Source: JACOTK01 sp963743945
GTDB taxonomy: Bacteria > Actinomycetota > Acidimicrobiia > Acidimicrobiales > CADCSY01
Length of the DNA: 64,000 bases
Assembly (NCBI GenBank): GCA_963743945.1
Contig: CAVURO010000007.1
Coordinates: 8,817 to 72,816 of the forward strand
Direction: 5' to 3'
The stretch's first letter is position 1. Each line of letters begins with the position of its first letter. The notes under the pieces are model-generated. The model was not told the origin of the DNA. It did not search any database and saw nothing but the letters and a program-made list of their open reading frames with translations. Position numbers and translations under genes: made by a program. Positions 1 through 7,910 of the stretch are shown piece by piece.

Positions 1-1
1 A

Positions 2-835
2 CGGGAGGACTACTTCAAGGTCAAGGCCAAGCTCTTCGACCCGTCCCGCACCGCAGCAGCCGTGGTGAACATCGACGACCCGCACGGCCGACTGCTGTTG
101 GATGCGGCGCTCGTGCCCACGCGTTCCTACGGTCTGGCTGACGTCACCGATCTGCACGTCGGCCTGACGTCCTGCCACGGGGTCTGGCAGGGCCGGCGGC
201 TGGAGGTGCCGGCCGGGGGCTCGTTCAACGTCTCGAATGCGCTCGCCGCTGCAACCGCAGCCCTCGAGCTCGGTCTCGACGTCGATGTGATCGTCGAGGG
301 CCTCGCCGGCGCCGTTCCTGTTCCGGGAAGGTTTCAGGCGGTTCATGCCGGTCAGCCCTTCGGTGTCATTGTTGACTATGCACACACGCCTGACGGCCTG
401 GATCAGATGCTCCAAGCGCTTCGTTCGGTGACGACCGGGCGTGTGATCGTGGTTTTCGGATGCGGTGGTGATCGTGATCAGGGCAAGCGTGCGCTGATGG
501 GTGAGGTGGCGGTGACGCGGGCGGACATGGCGATCGCGACCTCGGACAACCCGCGTTCGGAGGATCCCCGGCGGATCCTCGACGCCATCGTCGAAGGAGC
601 CAAAGGGGCCAATGGTGCCGGGATGCTCACGGTCGAGGAGGACCGTCGTACTGCGATCGCACGTGCATTGCGCATGGCGCGGGCCGATGATCTGGTGTTG
701 GTGGCCGGCAAGGGTCACGAGACCACCCAGACCATCGGTGACGTGGTGCTGGCGTTCGACGACGCGGCGGTTGTCGCCGAGGAATGGGGGCGCATCGAGC
801 GTGACGGCTCCGATGACCGCGGTGATGGCGCTTGA
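2..835 (+). CDS. murE: MurE, UDP-MurNAc-tripeptide synthetase (5' end outside window)
   Basis: Cytoplasmic Mur ligase that adds the third stem-peptide residue to UDP-MurNAc-dipeptide in peptidoglycan synthesis. The frame is open from base 2 (REDYFKVKAKLFDP), so the N-terminal UDP-binding domain and the P-loop lie off the window. What remains is the end of the central domain (VVNIDDP) and the whole C-terminal domain. The DNPR motif near base 545 is the signature that selects meso-diaminopimelate rather than lysine, so the wall is probably DAP-type. The stop overlaps the mraY start. In most bacteria murF would follow here, but it does not. Confidence 0.95.
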   Translation, partial: REDYFKVKAKLFDPSRTAAAVVNIDDPHGRLLLDAALVPTRSYGLADVTDLHVGLTSCHGVWQGRRLEVPAGGSFNVSNALAAATAALELGLDVDVIVEGLAGAVPVPGRFQAVHAGQPFGVIVDYAHTPDGLDQMLQALRSVTTGRVIVVFGCGGDRDQGKRALMGEVAVTRADMAIATSDNPRSEDPRRILDAIVEGAKGANGAGMLTVEEDRRTAIARALRMARADDLVLVAGKGHETTQTIGDVVLAFDDAAVVAEEWGRIERDGSDDRGDGA

Positions 836-1869
836 TAGCTCTCCTCCTGGCAGCAGGCGTGGCGATGGGCGTCTCGCTCATCGGCACACCGTTCCTGATC
901 CGTTGGCTTCACGATCGGGGGATCGGTCAGCCCATTCGTGAGGACGGGCCCGCGGGCCACGTCACCAAGGCCGGGACACCGACGATGGGTGGCATCACGA
1001 TCGTCGGTGGGGCAATGGCCGGCTACCTGGTGAGTCACCTCCGGGTGGGCGCCATCTTCACCTGGGGCGGCATCCTGGTGATCCTGGCCATCGCCGGGAC
1101 CGGCATCGTCGGATTTCTCGACGATTGGATCAAGGTTCGCAATGCCCGCAATCTCGGCCTCAACAAGCGCACCAAGTTGGCGGGGCTCCTGATCGTTGCG
1201 GTGGGGTTCTCGGTTCTGGCGATCCGTCTCGCAGATGTGTCCACCGAGTTGTCCTTCACGCGCACGGGCTCGTTCAACGTCGAGTTGGGCTCGGTGCTCT
1301 GGGCGCTGTGGGCCGTGCTGCTGATCCTCGGGACCGCCAATGCCGTGAACCTCACCGACGGCCTCGACGGCCTGGCGGCAGGATCAGGCATCTTCTCCTA
1401 TGCCGCGTACGTCGTGATCGGCTTCTGGGCCTTTCGCCACTTCGAGATCTACGCGATCCCCCAGGCGCTCGACCTTGCTCTCGTCGCGGCATCCATGATG
1501 GGGGCATGCGCCGGATTCCTCTGGTGGAACGCCGCACCCGCGCGCATCTTCATGGGCGACACCGGTTCGCTGGCCATGGGCACCGGGCTGGCATGTCTCG
1601 CGCTGCTGACGAACACCCATGCCCTGTTGCCCCTGCTCGGGGGCATCTACGTCATCGAGACGTTGTCGGTCATCTTCCAGGTGATCTCCTTTCGTGTGTT
1701 CCACCGACGGATCTTTCGCATGGCGCCGATCCACCACCATTTCGAGCTGGCCGGGTGGCCCGAGACAACGGTGATCATTCGGTTCTGGCTCCTCGCCGGC
1801 ATCGCGACCGCGGCCGCCATCGGACTGTTCTATGCCGATTACCTCTCCATCCCGGGCGTCATCGACTGA
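832..1869 (+). CDS. mraY: MraY, phospho-MurNAc-pentapeptide translocase
   Basis: Integral membrane enzyme that transfers phospho-MurNAc-pentapeptide to undecaprenyl phosphate to make lipid I. The protein has 345 residues, the usual family length, and about ten hydrophobic segments. Family motifs are visible: the IREDGPAGHVTKAGTPTMGG N-terminal region, FLDDWIK with the catalytic aspartates, NAVNLTDGLDGLA, and the APIHHHFE histidine motif. The start is a TTG that overlaps the murE stop; the sequence from there aligns with normal MraY N-termini, and no ATG fits better. Translation is probably coupled to murE. Confidence 0.96.
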   Translation: MIALLLAAGVAMGVSLIGTPFLIRWLHDRGIGQPIREDGPAGHVTKAGTPTMGGITIVGGAMAGYLVSHLRVGAIFTWGGILVILAIAGTGIVGFLDDWIKVRNARNLGLNKRTKLAGLLIVAVGFSVLAIRLADVSTELSFTRTGSFNVELGSVLWALWAVLLILGTANAVNLTDGLDGLAAGSGIFSYAAYVVIGFWAFRHFEIYAIPQALDLALVAASMMGACAGFLWWNAAPARIFMGDTGSLAMGTGLACLALLTNTHALLPLLGGIYVIETLSVIFQVISFRVFHRRIFRMAPIHHHFELAGWPETTVIIRFWLLAGIATAAAIGLFYADYLSIPGVID

Positions 1870-1880
1870 TGGGATCCACG

Positions 1881-1940
1881 GGCAGGCGTTGGACGGGCAG
1901 TCGTTGGACCGGCAGGCGTTGGACGGGCAGTCGTTGGGCG
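1881..1940 (+). repeat. Four 15-bp tandem units between mraY and murD
   Basis: Four adjacent units alternate between GGCAGGCGTTGGACG and GGCAGTCGTTGGACC, with one or two changes each. They fill most of the mraY-murD gap. In the murD frame they would read as pentapeptides of the type GQALD/GQSLD. Because 15 is a multiple of 3, copy number could change without breaking the frame. I treat them as intergenic because a good murD start follows. Confidence 0.9.
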
Positions 1941-1948
1941 CTTCGTCG

Positions 1949-3304
1949 ATGAACGACCCGGATGGGCTTCCCCGAGGCCGTGTCCTGGTCGTGGGCTTCG
2001 GCGTCGCCGGTGAGGCGGCCGCCCGACACCTGCATCGCCGGGGATGCACCGTGTCGATCGTCGAGGACCACCCGACGGCTCCGGGTCGAGCCCGCTTCGC
2101 CGCTCTCGATGCACCGGGCATGACCTTGGTGGAGCAGCCCGACGAGACCATGATCGCAGGATTGCTTCACGCATGCGATCTGGTCGTTCCCAGTCCGGGC
2201 GTGCCACCGACTCATCCGGCTCTGATCCTTGCCCGGGCGCAGCGGATCCCGGTGTGGAGCGAGTTCGAGTTGGCGGCGCGTTGGTCGAGCATTCCCATCG
2301 TCGCGGTCACCGGCACCAACGGGAAGACCACGGTCACGACGTTGGTGGAGCGCATGTTGAGCGACGGCGGACTTCGGACGGTCGCCGCGGGCAACACGGA
2401 CCTGCCGCTCATCGACGCGATCGACGACCTCGGGCTTGACGTGATCGTCGTCGAGGCTTCCTCGTTCCGACTTTCCTTCAGTGAGTCCTTCCATCCCCGC
2501 GTCGCCGTCTGGCTCAACGTTGCCGAGGATCATCTCGATTGGCACGGGACGATGGAGGCCTACATCGCTGCCAAGGCCGGCGTCTGGCAGCGCCAGGAGC
2601 CGGGTGACGTCGCCATCGCCTGTGCCGACGATCCGGCGGTGATGGCCGAGGCGGGCAAGGTGCGGTCGCGCCTCGTCACGTTCGGGCGTGACCAAGGTGA
2701 CTGGCGGGTCGAGGGCGCCGGCCTGTGCCAACCGGACGGTTCGACGCTCATCGGGCTCGACGAGCTGTGGCGGACGCTCCCTCACGATCTGACCAACGCC
2801 CTGGCAGCCTCGGCGGCAGCGGTGGAGGCCGGCGCGACGATCGAGGCAGTGACCTCGGTGTTGCGAAGTTTCCGGGGGCTCCCCCATCGGGTGAGTCTGG
2901 TCGGCCAACATGGAGGGATCAGCTTCTACGACGACTCCAAGGCCACCGACCCCCATGCCGTTTTGGCGGCGCTTCGAGGGTTCACCTCGGTGGTGTTGGT
3001 GGCCGGGGGTCGGAACAAGGGTCTTGACCTCTCGGTGTTGGCGTCCGAGGCCTCGCGGCTGCGTGCCGTTGTCGCGATCGGCGAGGCGGCCGACGAGATC
3101 GCCCGAAGCCTGTCCTCTCGGGTCCCCGTGTCGGTTGCGGCCTCGATGGACGAGGCGGTGCATTCGGCGGCTCGAGTGGCTCGGCCAGGTGACGTCGTCC
3201 TGTTGTCCCCGGGTTGCGCATCGTTCGATTGGTATCGATCCTACGGCGAGCGGGGCGATGACTTCGCGCGCGCCGTCAGCGAGTTGGCGGATTCACGCGC
3301 ATGA
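1949..3304 (+). CDS. murD: MurD, UDP-MurNAc-L-alanine:D-glutamate ligase
   Basis: Cytoplasmic Mur ligase that adds D-glutamate to UDP-MurNAc-L-Ala. The order is an N-terminal Rossmann-like domain (RVLVVGFGVAG), the ATP P-loop TGTNGKTTVTTLV, a central ligase domain with the acidic and histidine residues of the family (NVAEDHLDWHG), and a C-terminal domain with DDSKATDPHA. I chose the ATG at 1949 because it places the Rossmann motif about ten residues in. The frame stays open upstream to 1832, but that part is the 15-bp repeat. The stop overlaps the ftsW start in an ATGA, so the two are probably coupled. Confidence 0.95.
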   Translation: MNDPDGLPRGRVLVVGFGVAGEAAARHLHRRGCTVSIVEDHPTAPGRARFAALDAPGMTLVEQPDETMIAGLLHACDLVVPSPGVPPTHPALILARAQRIPVWSEFELAARWSSIPIVAVTGTNGKTTVTTLVERMLSDGGLRTVAAGNTDLPLIDAIDDLGLDVIVVEASSFRLSFSESFHPRVAVWLNVAEDHLDWHGTMEAYIAAKAGVWQRQEPGDVAIACADDPAVMAEAGKVRSRLVTFGRDQGDWRVEGAGLCQPDGSTLIGLDELWRTLPHDLTNALAASAAAVEAGATIEAVTSVLRSFRGLPHRVSLVGQHGGISFYDDSKATDPHAVLAALRGFTSVVLVAGGRNKGLDLSVLASEASRLRAVVAIGEAADEIARSLSSRVPVSVAASMDEAVHSAARVARPGDVVLLSPGCASFDWYRSYGERGDDFARAVSELADSRA

Positions 3305-4518
3305 GGCGACCTCGGGTCCAATCACCGGTCAGACGTGTCCCCTCGGGCAAGGCGGCCCCACAGCGGGCGCAATCGGGCAAGGCGGCCCCGCCACGGGCGC
3401 CCTCGGGGTATGTCCTCCTGCTGGGACTCGTTGCGGTCCTCAACATCATCGGACTGGTGATGGTCCTCTCGGCCTCGTCGGTGTACGCGCTCCGGGAGGA
3501 AGGCTCCACGTGGGAGTACTTCCTCAAGCAGTCCGTCTGGCTGACGTTGGGGACCGGAGCGATGCTGGTGACGTTGCGCCTCGACTACCACCGCTGGCGC
3601 CGCTTGGCGGCGCCGTTGCTGGCGTTCTCGGTGATGTTGTTGTGCATCGTGCTGCTCCCCGGGGTGGGTCTGCGCGTCAACGGCGCAAGGAGTTGGCTGG
3701 GGTTCGGCTCGACCCTGCGGCTCCAGCCTTCCGAGTTGGTCAAGTTCGCCATCCTGTTGTTCGCCTGTGATCTTCTGGCGCGCCGAGAGCACCGGATGAA
3801 CGACCTCCGTGTCACCGTTCGTCCGGTCCTGGCCGTGCTGGCCGTGGCGGCCACGCTGATGATGGCCCAACCCGATCTGGGCTCGACGCTGGTGATGGGC
3901 GCCATCGTCCTTGCCGTGTTCTTCGTGGCCGGCGTTCCGCTCGCGCCGCTGGCGGGCATGACGCTGGCCGGTGGGTTCGCGGCGGTCGTGGTGGCGCTCT
4001 CGGCGGACTACCGCAGCAACCGGATCTTCGCCTTCCTCCATCCCGGCGCCGACCCCGGTGGAACCGGCTATCAGATCAACCAGTCGTTGATGGGTGTCGC
4101 GTCGGGTCGGATCAACGGGGTGGGCCTCGGCGCCAGTCGGGCGAAGTGGGGGTTTCTCCCGAATGCCCACACGGATTTCATCTTCGCCGTGATCGGTGAG
4201 GAGCTCGGCCTCGTGGGTTCATTGCTGGTCATCGCGCTCTTCGGTGCCTTCGCCCTGCTCGGCATGCGTGCGGCGCTTCGGGCCCCCGATCGATTCGGGG
4301 TGCTGATCGCGAGCGGCGTGACCGCGTGGATCATCACCCAGGCCGTGGTCAACCTGGGTGGAGCTGTGGGTGTGATGCCCATCACAGGGCTCACCTTGCC
4401 CTTCGTCTCCTACGGGGGGTCGTCCCTGGTGATCTCGATGGCCGCCACCGGCATCCTGTTGAACGTGGCACGTCAGGGACGGATCGATGCTGTTTCCCGT
4501 GTCGGTCAAGCCTGCTAG
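3301..4518 (+). CDS. ftsW: FtsW, septal lipid II polymerase of the SEDS family
   Basis: Polytopic SEDS protein, the peptidoglycan glycosyltransferase partner of a class B PBP at the septum. Of 405 residues, about 360 form the ten-helix core. FtsW-like features are the LQPSELVKFA loop, the HTDFIFAVIGEELGL loop and FVSYGGSSLV near the C-terminus. The N-terminal cytoplasmic tail contains a 30-bp tandem duplication (3343-3402) that encodes SGKAAPQRAQ then SGKAAPPRAP. Its position after murD is normal, but murG does not follow on this strand. FtsW rather than RodA is preferred because of the dcw context. Confidence 0.93.
   Translation: MRRPRVQSPVRRVPSGKAAPQRAQSGKAAPPRAPSGYVLLLGLVAVLNIIGLVMVLSASSVYALREEGSTWEYFLKQSVWLTLGTGAMLVTLRLDYHRWRRLAAPLLAFSVMLLCIVLLPGVGLRVNGARSWLGFGSTLRLQPSELVKFAILLFACDLLARREHRMNDLRVTVRPVLAVLAVAATLMMAQPDLGSTLVMGAIVLAVFFVAGVPLAPLAGMTLAGGFAAVVVALSADYRSNRIFAFLHPGADPGGTGYQINQSLMGVASGRINGVGLGASRAKWGFLPNAHTDFIFAVIGEELGLVGSLLVIALFGAFALLGMRAALRAPDRFGVLIASGVTAWIITQAVVNLGGAVGVMPITGLTLPFVSYGGSSLVISMAATGILLNVARQGRIDAVSRVGQAC
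3343..3402 (+). repeat. 30-bp tandem duplication in the ftsW N-terminal tail
   Basis: Two adjacent 30-bp copies, both beginning TCGGGCAAGGCGGCCCC, encode SGKAAPxRAx twice in the cytoplasmic tail before the first membrane helix. The length is a multiple of three, so the frame is kept. It is one of many short tandem duplications in this window. Confidence 0.85.
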
Positions 4519-4559
4519 CTTGCCCATCGACCGAGCGTTGAAGAAAGAAAGGCGGGGCA

Positions 4560-5288
4560 GTGGAGCTCTTTAGTCAGTTTGGAATGTTTTTCGCCTCACG
4601 ATGGCTGCACATCCTCTCCGGTATCACCTGGATCGGTCTGCTGTACTATTTCAATTTCGTTCAGGTTCCCTCATTCGCAACCATGGATGCCGGCGCCCGG
4701 ACCGAAGCGATCGACAAGCTCGCCTCACGGGCACTGTGGTGGTTTCGATGGGCAGCCGTGGCAACCGTGGTCACCGGCGTCCTGATCCTCGGCTTTCAGG
4801 ACCCCAACGGCTTCGACCCCGACTACTGGGGCACGATCCAGGGATCGAGCATCCTGACCGGCATCCTCATGGGGATCATCATGTTCCTCAACGTCTGGGG
4901 TGTGATCTGGCGCAACCAGAAGGTCGTGCTGGCGTCGGCTGCCCAGGTGCTCGCCGGGGGTCAGCCCCTGCCCGAGGCGGCGGCTGCGGGACGCAAGGCG
5001 CTGCTCGCATCCCGTACCAACACGGTGCTCTCCATTCCGATGGTCTGGTTCATGACCTTCACCTCGCACTTCAGCGGCAAGTACACCAATGCGGACGGCA
5101 CGTTGGCCTACTGGCTGATCGTGTTCGCGATCGTCATCCTCATCGAGGCAAACGGCCTGGGTCTGCTTGCCGGTACCGATCCCGGACCGACCAAGAAGCC
5201 CTTGGAGACCGTCAAGGGAGCCATCATCAGCGGCTTCGTGGTCTGGGTTGTCCTCTACCTCCTCTGGGAAGTGCTGTTCTCCTTCTAG
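4560..5288 (+). CDS. Membrane protein of the urate oxidase N-terminal (PuuD-type) family
   Basis: A 242-residue protein with about six hydrophobic helices. The N-terminal stretch WLHILSGITWIGLLYYFNF matches the conserved HxxxGxxWxGLLYxFN pattern of the urate-oxidase-N (PuuD) membrane family. In PuuD a C-terminal cytochrome c domain completes the urate hydroxylase; no CXXCH is present here, so this is the membrane part only, and urate oxidation cannot be assumed. The start is GTG preceded by AAGAAAGAAAGGCGGGG. It ends the forward part of the broken dcw cluster and has no visible functional link to it. Confidence 0.65.
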   Translation: MELFSQFGMFFASRWLHILSGITWIGLLYYFNFVQVPSFATMDAGARTEAIDKLASRALWWFRWAAVATVVTGVLILGFQDPNGFDPDYWGTIQGSSILTGILMGIIMFLNVWGVIWRNQKVVLASAAQVLAGGQPLPEAAAAGRKALLASRTNTVLSIPMVWFMTFTSHFSGKYTNADGTLAYWLIVFAIVILIEANGLGLLAGTDPGPTKKPLETVKGAIISGFVVWVVLYLLWEVLFSF

Positions 5289-5348
5289 AGGCGCCGGACC
5301 AAGGTCCGTTCCAGAGGGTCCGTTCCAGAGGCGCCGGATCGAGGTCCG
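5287..5348 (+). repeat. Direct repeats after the PuuD-type gene
   Basis: A 21-bp segment beginning GAGGCGCCGGA and ending GGTCCG occurs twice, 40 bp apart, with two mismatches. Between the copies GGTCCGTTCCAGAG is itself repeated. The first copy contains the small palindrome CGGACCAAGGTCCG. This fills the convergent gap before the cupredoxin gene and could act as a weak terminator; that role is inference. Confidence 0.6.
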
Positions 5349-5420
5349 CCCGTCCAGGGGACGTCGGACCCATGCGAATCCGGTTCCAGGCGAGTTCGGA
5401 CCGGCCCGCTTCTCCGTCGA

Positions 5421-5798
5421 TCACTCGACGTTGAGGCGGGCCTCCATGCCTGCCTGGCGGTGTCCCGGGATGTCGCAGTAGATGGTGTACTCACCCGTCT
5501 CGAGAAGCACATCAGCGCTGTCGGACTTCTTGCCGTTGACGGCGAGTTTGAAACCTGCCGTCTTCTCGATGAGCAGGGTGTGGGGAACCTTGCCGTGCTG
5601 GAGATACTCGATGGACACCGAACCTTCTTTCGCCGTGTAGGTCTTGGCGTCGAAGGCGAGATCGGTGGCGACGACGACGACATCGGCGTCACCTCCCGCG
5701 GTCGGCTTGGCCGTAGGGTCGTCGTCACCGCCGCAGGCAGCGCCGAGGAAGGCGATCGTGGCAAGGGCACAGGTGGCGGGGATGAGGGGGCGTTTCAT
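5421..5798 (-). CDS. Cupredoxin-like exported lipoprotein
   Basis: Predicted type 1 copper protein held outside the membrane by a lipid anchor. The N-terminus is a signal peptide ending in a lipobox, LGAAC, with the acylated Cys at about residue 22. The mature part is one cupredoxin domain; the copper ligands appear to be H73, then C108, H113 and M118 in YCDIPGHRQAGM, the plastocyanin-like Cys-x4-His-x4-Met spacing. The ATG at 5798 is preferred over a GTG three codons earlier. Function in electron transfer or copper handling is inferred; no oxidase partner is nearby. It lies on the minus strand, convergent with the PuuD-type gene. Confidence 0.85.
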   Translation of the reverse strand: MKRPLIPATCALATIAFLGAACGGDDDPTAKPTAGGDADVVVVATDLAFDAKTYTAKEGSVSIEYLQHGKVPHTLLIEKTAGFKLAVNGKKSDSADVLLETGEYTIYCDIPGHRQAGMEARLNVE

Positions 5799-5859
5799 GG
5801 CACCCACGCTATCCAGGCAACCTCCCGACGGTGTAACCCGTTCAGACGGGCCGGCCCGA

Positions 5860-6846
5860 TCAGACGGTGTAACCCGTTGCCTGAAGTTTCGACAGGTTCT
5901 CCTTCACCCATGCCGAGGTGCGTTCGAGCCCTGTCCGCAGGGAGATCTCCGGGGCCCAGCCCGTCCATTCCCTTGCACGGGTGTTGTCGCACAAAAGACG
6001 CTCGACCTCACTGCCCGAAGGCCGAAGGCGAGATTCCTCGGTCGTGATCGTGGCCGAGCCCCCCGTGATCTCGATGAGCAACCGAACGAGGTCACCGATG
6101 GAGATCTCGGCGCCCGATCCGATGTTGACGACCTGGCCGATTGCCCGGTCGCAGCCGGCGACGGCCATGAACCCCGCAGCCGTGTCCTCGACGTAGGTGA
6201 AGTCACGGGTGGGTGTGGTCGATCCCAGGTGCAACGTCGTGGCACCGCTGTGGAGCTGAGCCAGAATCGTCGATATGACCGCTCGCGTCGACTGACGTGG
6301 ACCGTAGGTGTTGAAGGGTCGGACGACCGCGACGGGAAGCTCGAATGCGTGAAAGAACGAGAGGGCCATCATGTCGGCCCCGATCTTGGACGCCGAGTAG
6401 GGCGATTGGGGCTGCAGCGGATGGTCCTCGCTGATGGGAACCTGAAGGGCGGTGCCGTAGGTCTCGCTCGTCGAGGTGTGCACGAGGCGTGCGACGCCGG
6501 CGCGACGACAGGCGCTCGCAACGTTCTGCGTGCCCATGACGTTCACCTGCACGTAGCTCTCGGGGGCCAGGTAGCTGTAGGGGATGCCGATGAGCGCTGC
6601 AAGATGGAACACCACCTCGCAGCCCTCGACCGCCGTGAAGACGCGCTCGGTGTCGCGCACGTCGCCCGCCAGCACCTCGACCTCCCGATGCACCTCCGGG
6701 TCGAGCCAGCCGTGCCTTCCGAACGGGTTGTAGTGCACCAGGGCCCGTACGTCGGCACCCTCGCGGACCAATCGTTCGACCAGCGTCGATCCGATGAACC
6801 CCTCGCCGCCGGTGACGAGCACGCGGCGACCTTTCCAGTCTGTCAT
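5860..6846 (-). CDS. LegB-like nucleotide-sugar 4,6-dehydratase (extended SDR)
   Basis: An extended short-chain dehydrogenase that probably converts an NDP-sugar to its 4-keto-6-deoxy form. Residues near the N-terminus give the NAD-binding GGEGFIGSTL, the catalytic region gives STSETYGT and YSASK, and VRPFNTYGPRQS with PTRDFTYVEDT closely resembles the LegB family of legionaminic-acid pathways. Its ATG overlaps the stop of the CBS-nucleotidyltransferase by ATGA. That partner resembles PtmE, the guanylyltransferase that feeds LegB, so a GDP-sugar substrate is plausible. GDP-mannose 4,6-dehydratase or a UDP-sugar epimerase remain alternatives. Confidence 0.75.
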   Translation of the reverse strand: MTDWKGRRVLVTGGEGFIGSTLVERLVREGADVRALVHYNPFGRHGWLDPEVHREVEVLAGDVRDTERVFTAVEGCEVVFHLAALIGIPYSYLAPESYVQVNVMGTQNVASACRRAGVARLVHTSTSETYGTALQVPISEDHPLQPQSPYSASKIGADMMALSFFHAFELPVAVVRPFNTYGPRQSTRAVISTILAQLHSGATTLHLGSTTPTRDFTYVEDTAAGFMAVAGCDRAIGQVVNIGSGAEISIGDLVRLLIEITGGSATITTEESRLRPSGSEVERLLCDNTRAREWTGWAPEISLRTGLERTSAWVKENLSKLQATGYTV

Positions 6847-7910
6847 GTGTCCTGATCCTCCTCGCCGGTCGCGAAGTAGAGCAGCACCCGCTCCAGCTCG
6901 GCGGGGCTTCCGATGTCGAAGAACTTCTCGATGATGGGGAACGCCGCCACCGTCATTCCGGCATCGATCACCGCCTGGACCAGGCTCGGCATGTCATAGG
7001 CGGTGTTGCGGGGGACCAGCCGGACGACACCCGGGTCGAGCACGTAGAGCCCTGCGTTGCACCGACTGCGGAGCTGTGGCTTCTCCTCGAGACCGACAAC
7101 TCGTTCACCCTCGAGTGTCAGCACGCCATAGGGGATGGCGGTGCGGTGGTCGAAGGAGGCCACGGTCAGGGCGGCACCCTGTTGCGCGTGAAAATCCAGG
7201 AGGCGTGCCATGTCCAAGGTGGTGACCATGTCGGCGTTGAGCACCAGGAACGGTTCGGTCGGCGTCTTGCGCAACAAGGAGAGTGCGCCGGCGGTTCCGA
7301 GCTTCTTGTGCTCGTGGAGGTACGAGATGGTGACGCCGTACGCTTCGCCCGTGCCCAGTCGTTCCTCGAACACCTCGGCCTTGTAGTTCACGGCGAGGTA
7401 CACGTCATTGACCCCGGCGGTGGACAAAGCGCCCAGGAGCCGCTCCACGATGGTGGTGCTGCCCACGGTCAAGAGCGGCTTGGGAACCCGATCGGTCAGC
7501 GGCTGAAGTCGCTGACCGCGCCCGCCGGCCATGATGACCGCCGTGCGGCTCGCGCCGGGCGCCTGCAGATCGGCCAGGGTGCGCATCGCGACCAGGGTGC
7601 CGCCGTCGACCACGGCCGCGGCATCGATGTGGCGCTCCCGGATCAACGCGAGGACCTCGTCATCGCCGGCCGACGACGAGACGATGGCCGGGTCCCGGCT
7701 CAGGATCTCGATGACCGGGATGGCGAGGTCGGTTCCCGCCAGCGCGACTCGACGAACATCACCATCGGTGACCGTGCCCACGACGACGCCCTCGGCGTCG
7801 ACCACGGCCACGACACCGACCCCGCTGACGTGCATGTGAGCCAGGGCATCTCGAGCGGTGTCGTCATGGCGGACAGCCCAGTTCTCCCCGGCGACGGCCC
7901 CCCGGCTCAC
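6843..7910 (-). CDS. CBS-pair sugar-1-phosphate nucleotidyltransferase (PtmE-like)
   Basis: Two CBS motifs (about residues 5-120) precede a nucleotidyltransferase domain with the signature AGGRGQRLQPLTDRVPKPL and the conserved NADM acidic site. This CBS-then-transferase order is that of PtmE, which makes GDP-glucosamine for legionaminic acid. The CBS pair may sense a nucleotide. I chose the GTG at 7910 because it overlaps the murG stop by GTGA; the frame stays open to a GTG at 7934. The run murG, this gene, dehydratase looks like one coupled operon. The exact sugar and base are not determined. Confidence 0.75.
   Translation of the reverse strand: MSRGAVAGENWAVRHDDTARDALAHMHVSGVGVVAVVDAEGVVVGTVTDGDVRRVALAGTDLAIPVIEILSRDPAIVSSSAGDDEVLALIRERHIDAAAVVDGGTLVAMRTLADLQAPGASRTAVIMAGGRGQRLQPLTDRVPKPLLTVGSTTIVERLLGALSTAGVNDVYLAVNYKAEVFEERLGTGEAYGVTISYLHEHKKLGTAGALSLLRKTPTEPFLVLNADMVTTLDMARLLDFHAQQGAALTVASFDHRTAIPYGVLTLEGERVVGLEEKPQLRSRCNAGLYVLDPGVVRLVPRNTAYDMPSLVQAVIDAGMTVAAFPIIEKFFDIGSPAELERVLLYFATGEEDQDT

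Noticed and set aside
1832..1948. N-terminal extension of MurD (39 codons)
   Set aside because: It overlaps mraY and consists mostly of the 15-bp repeats.
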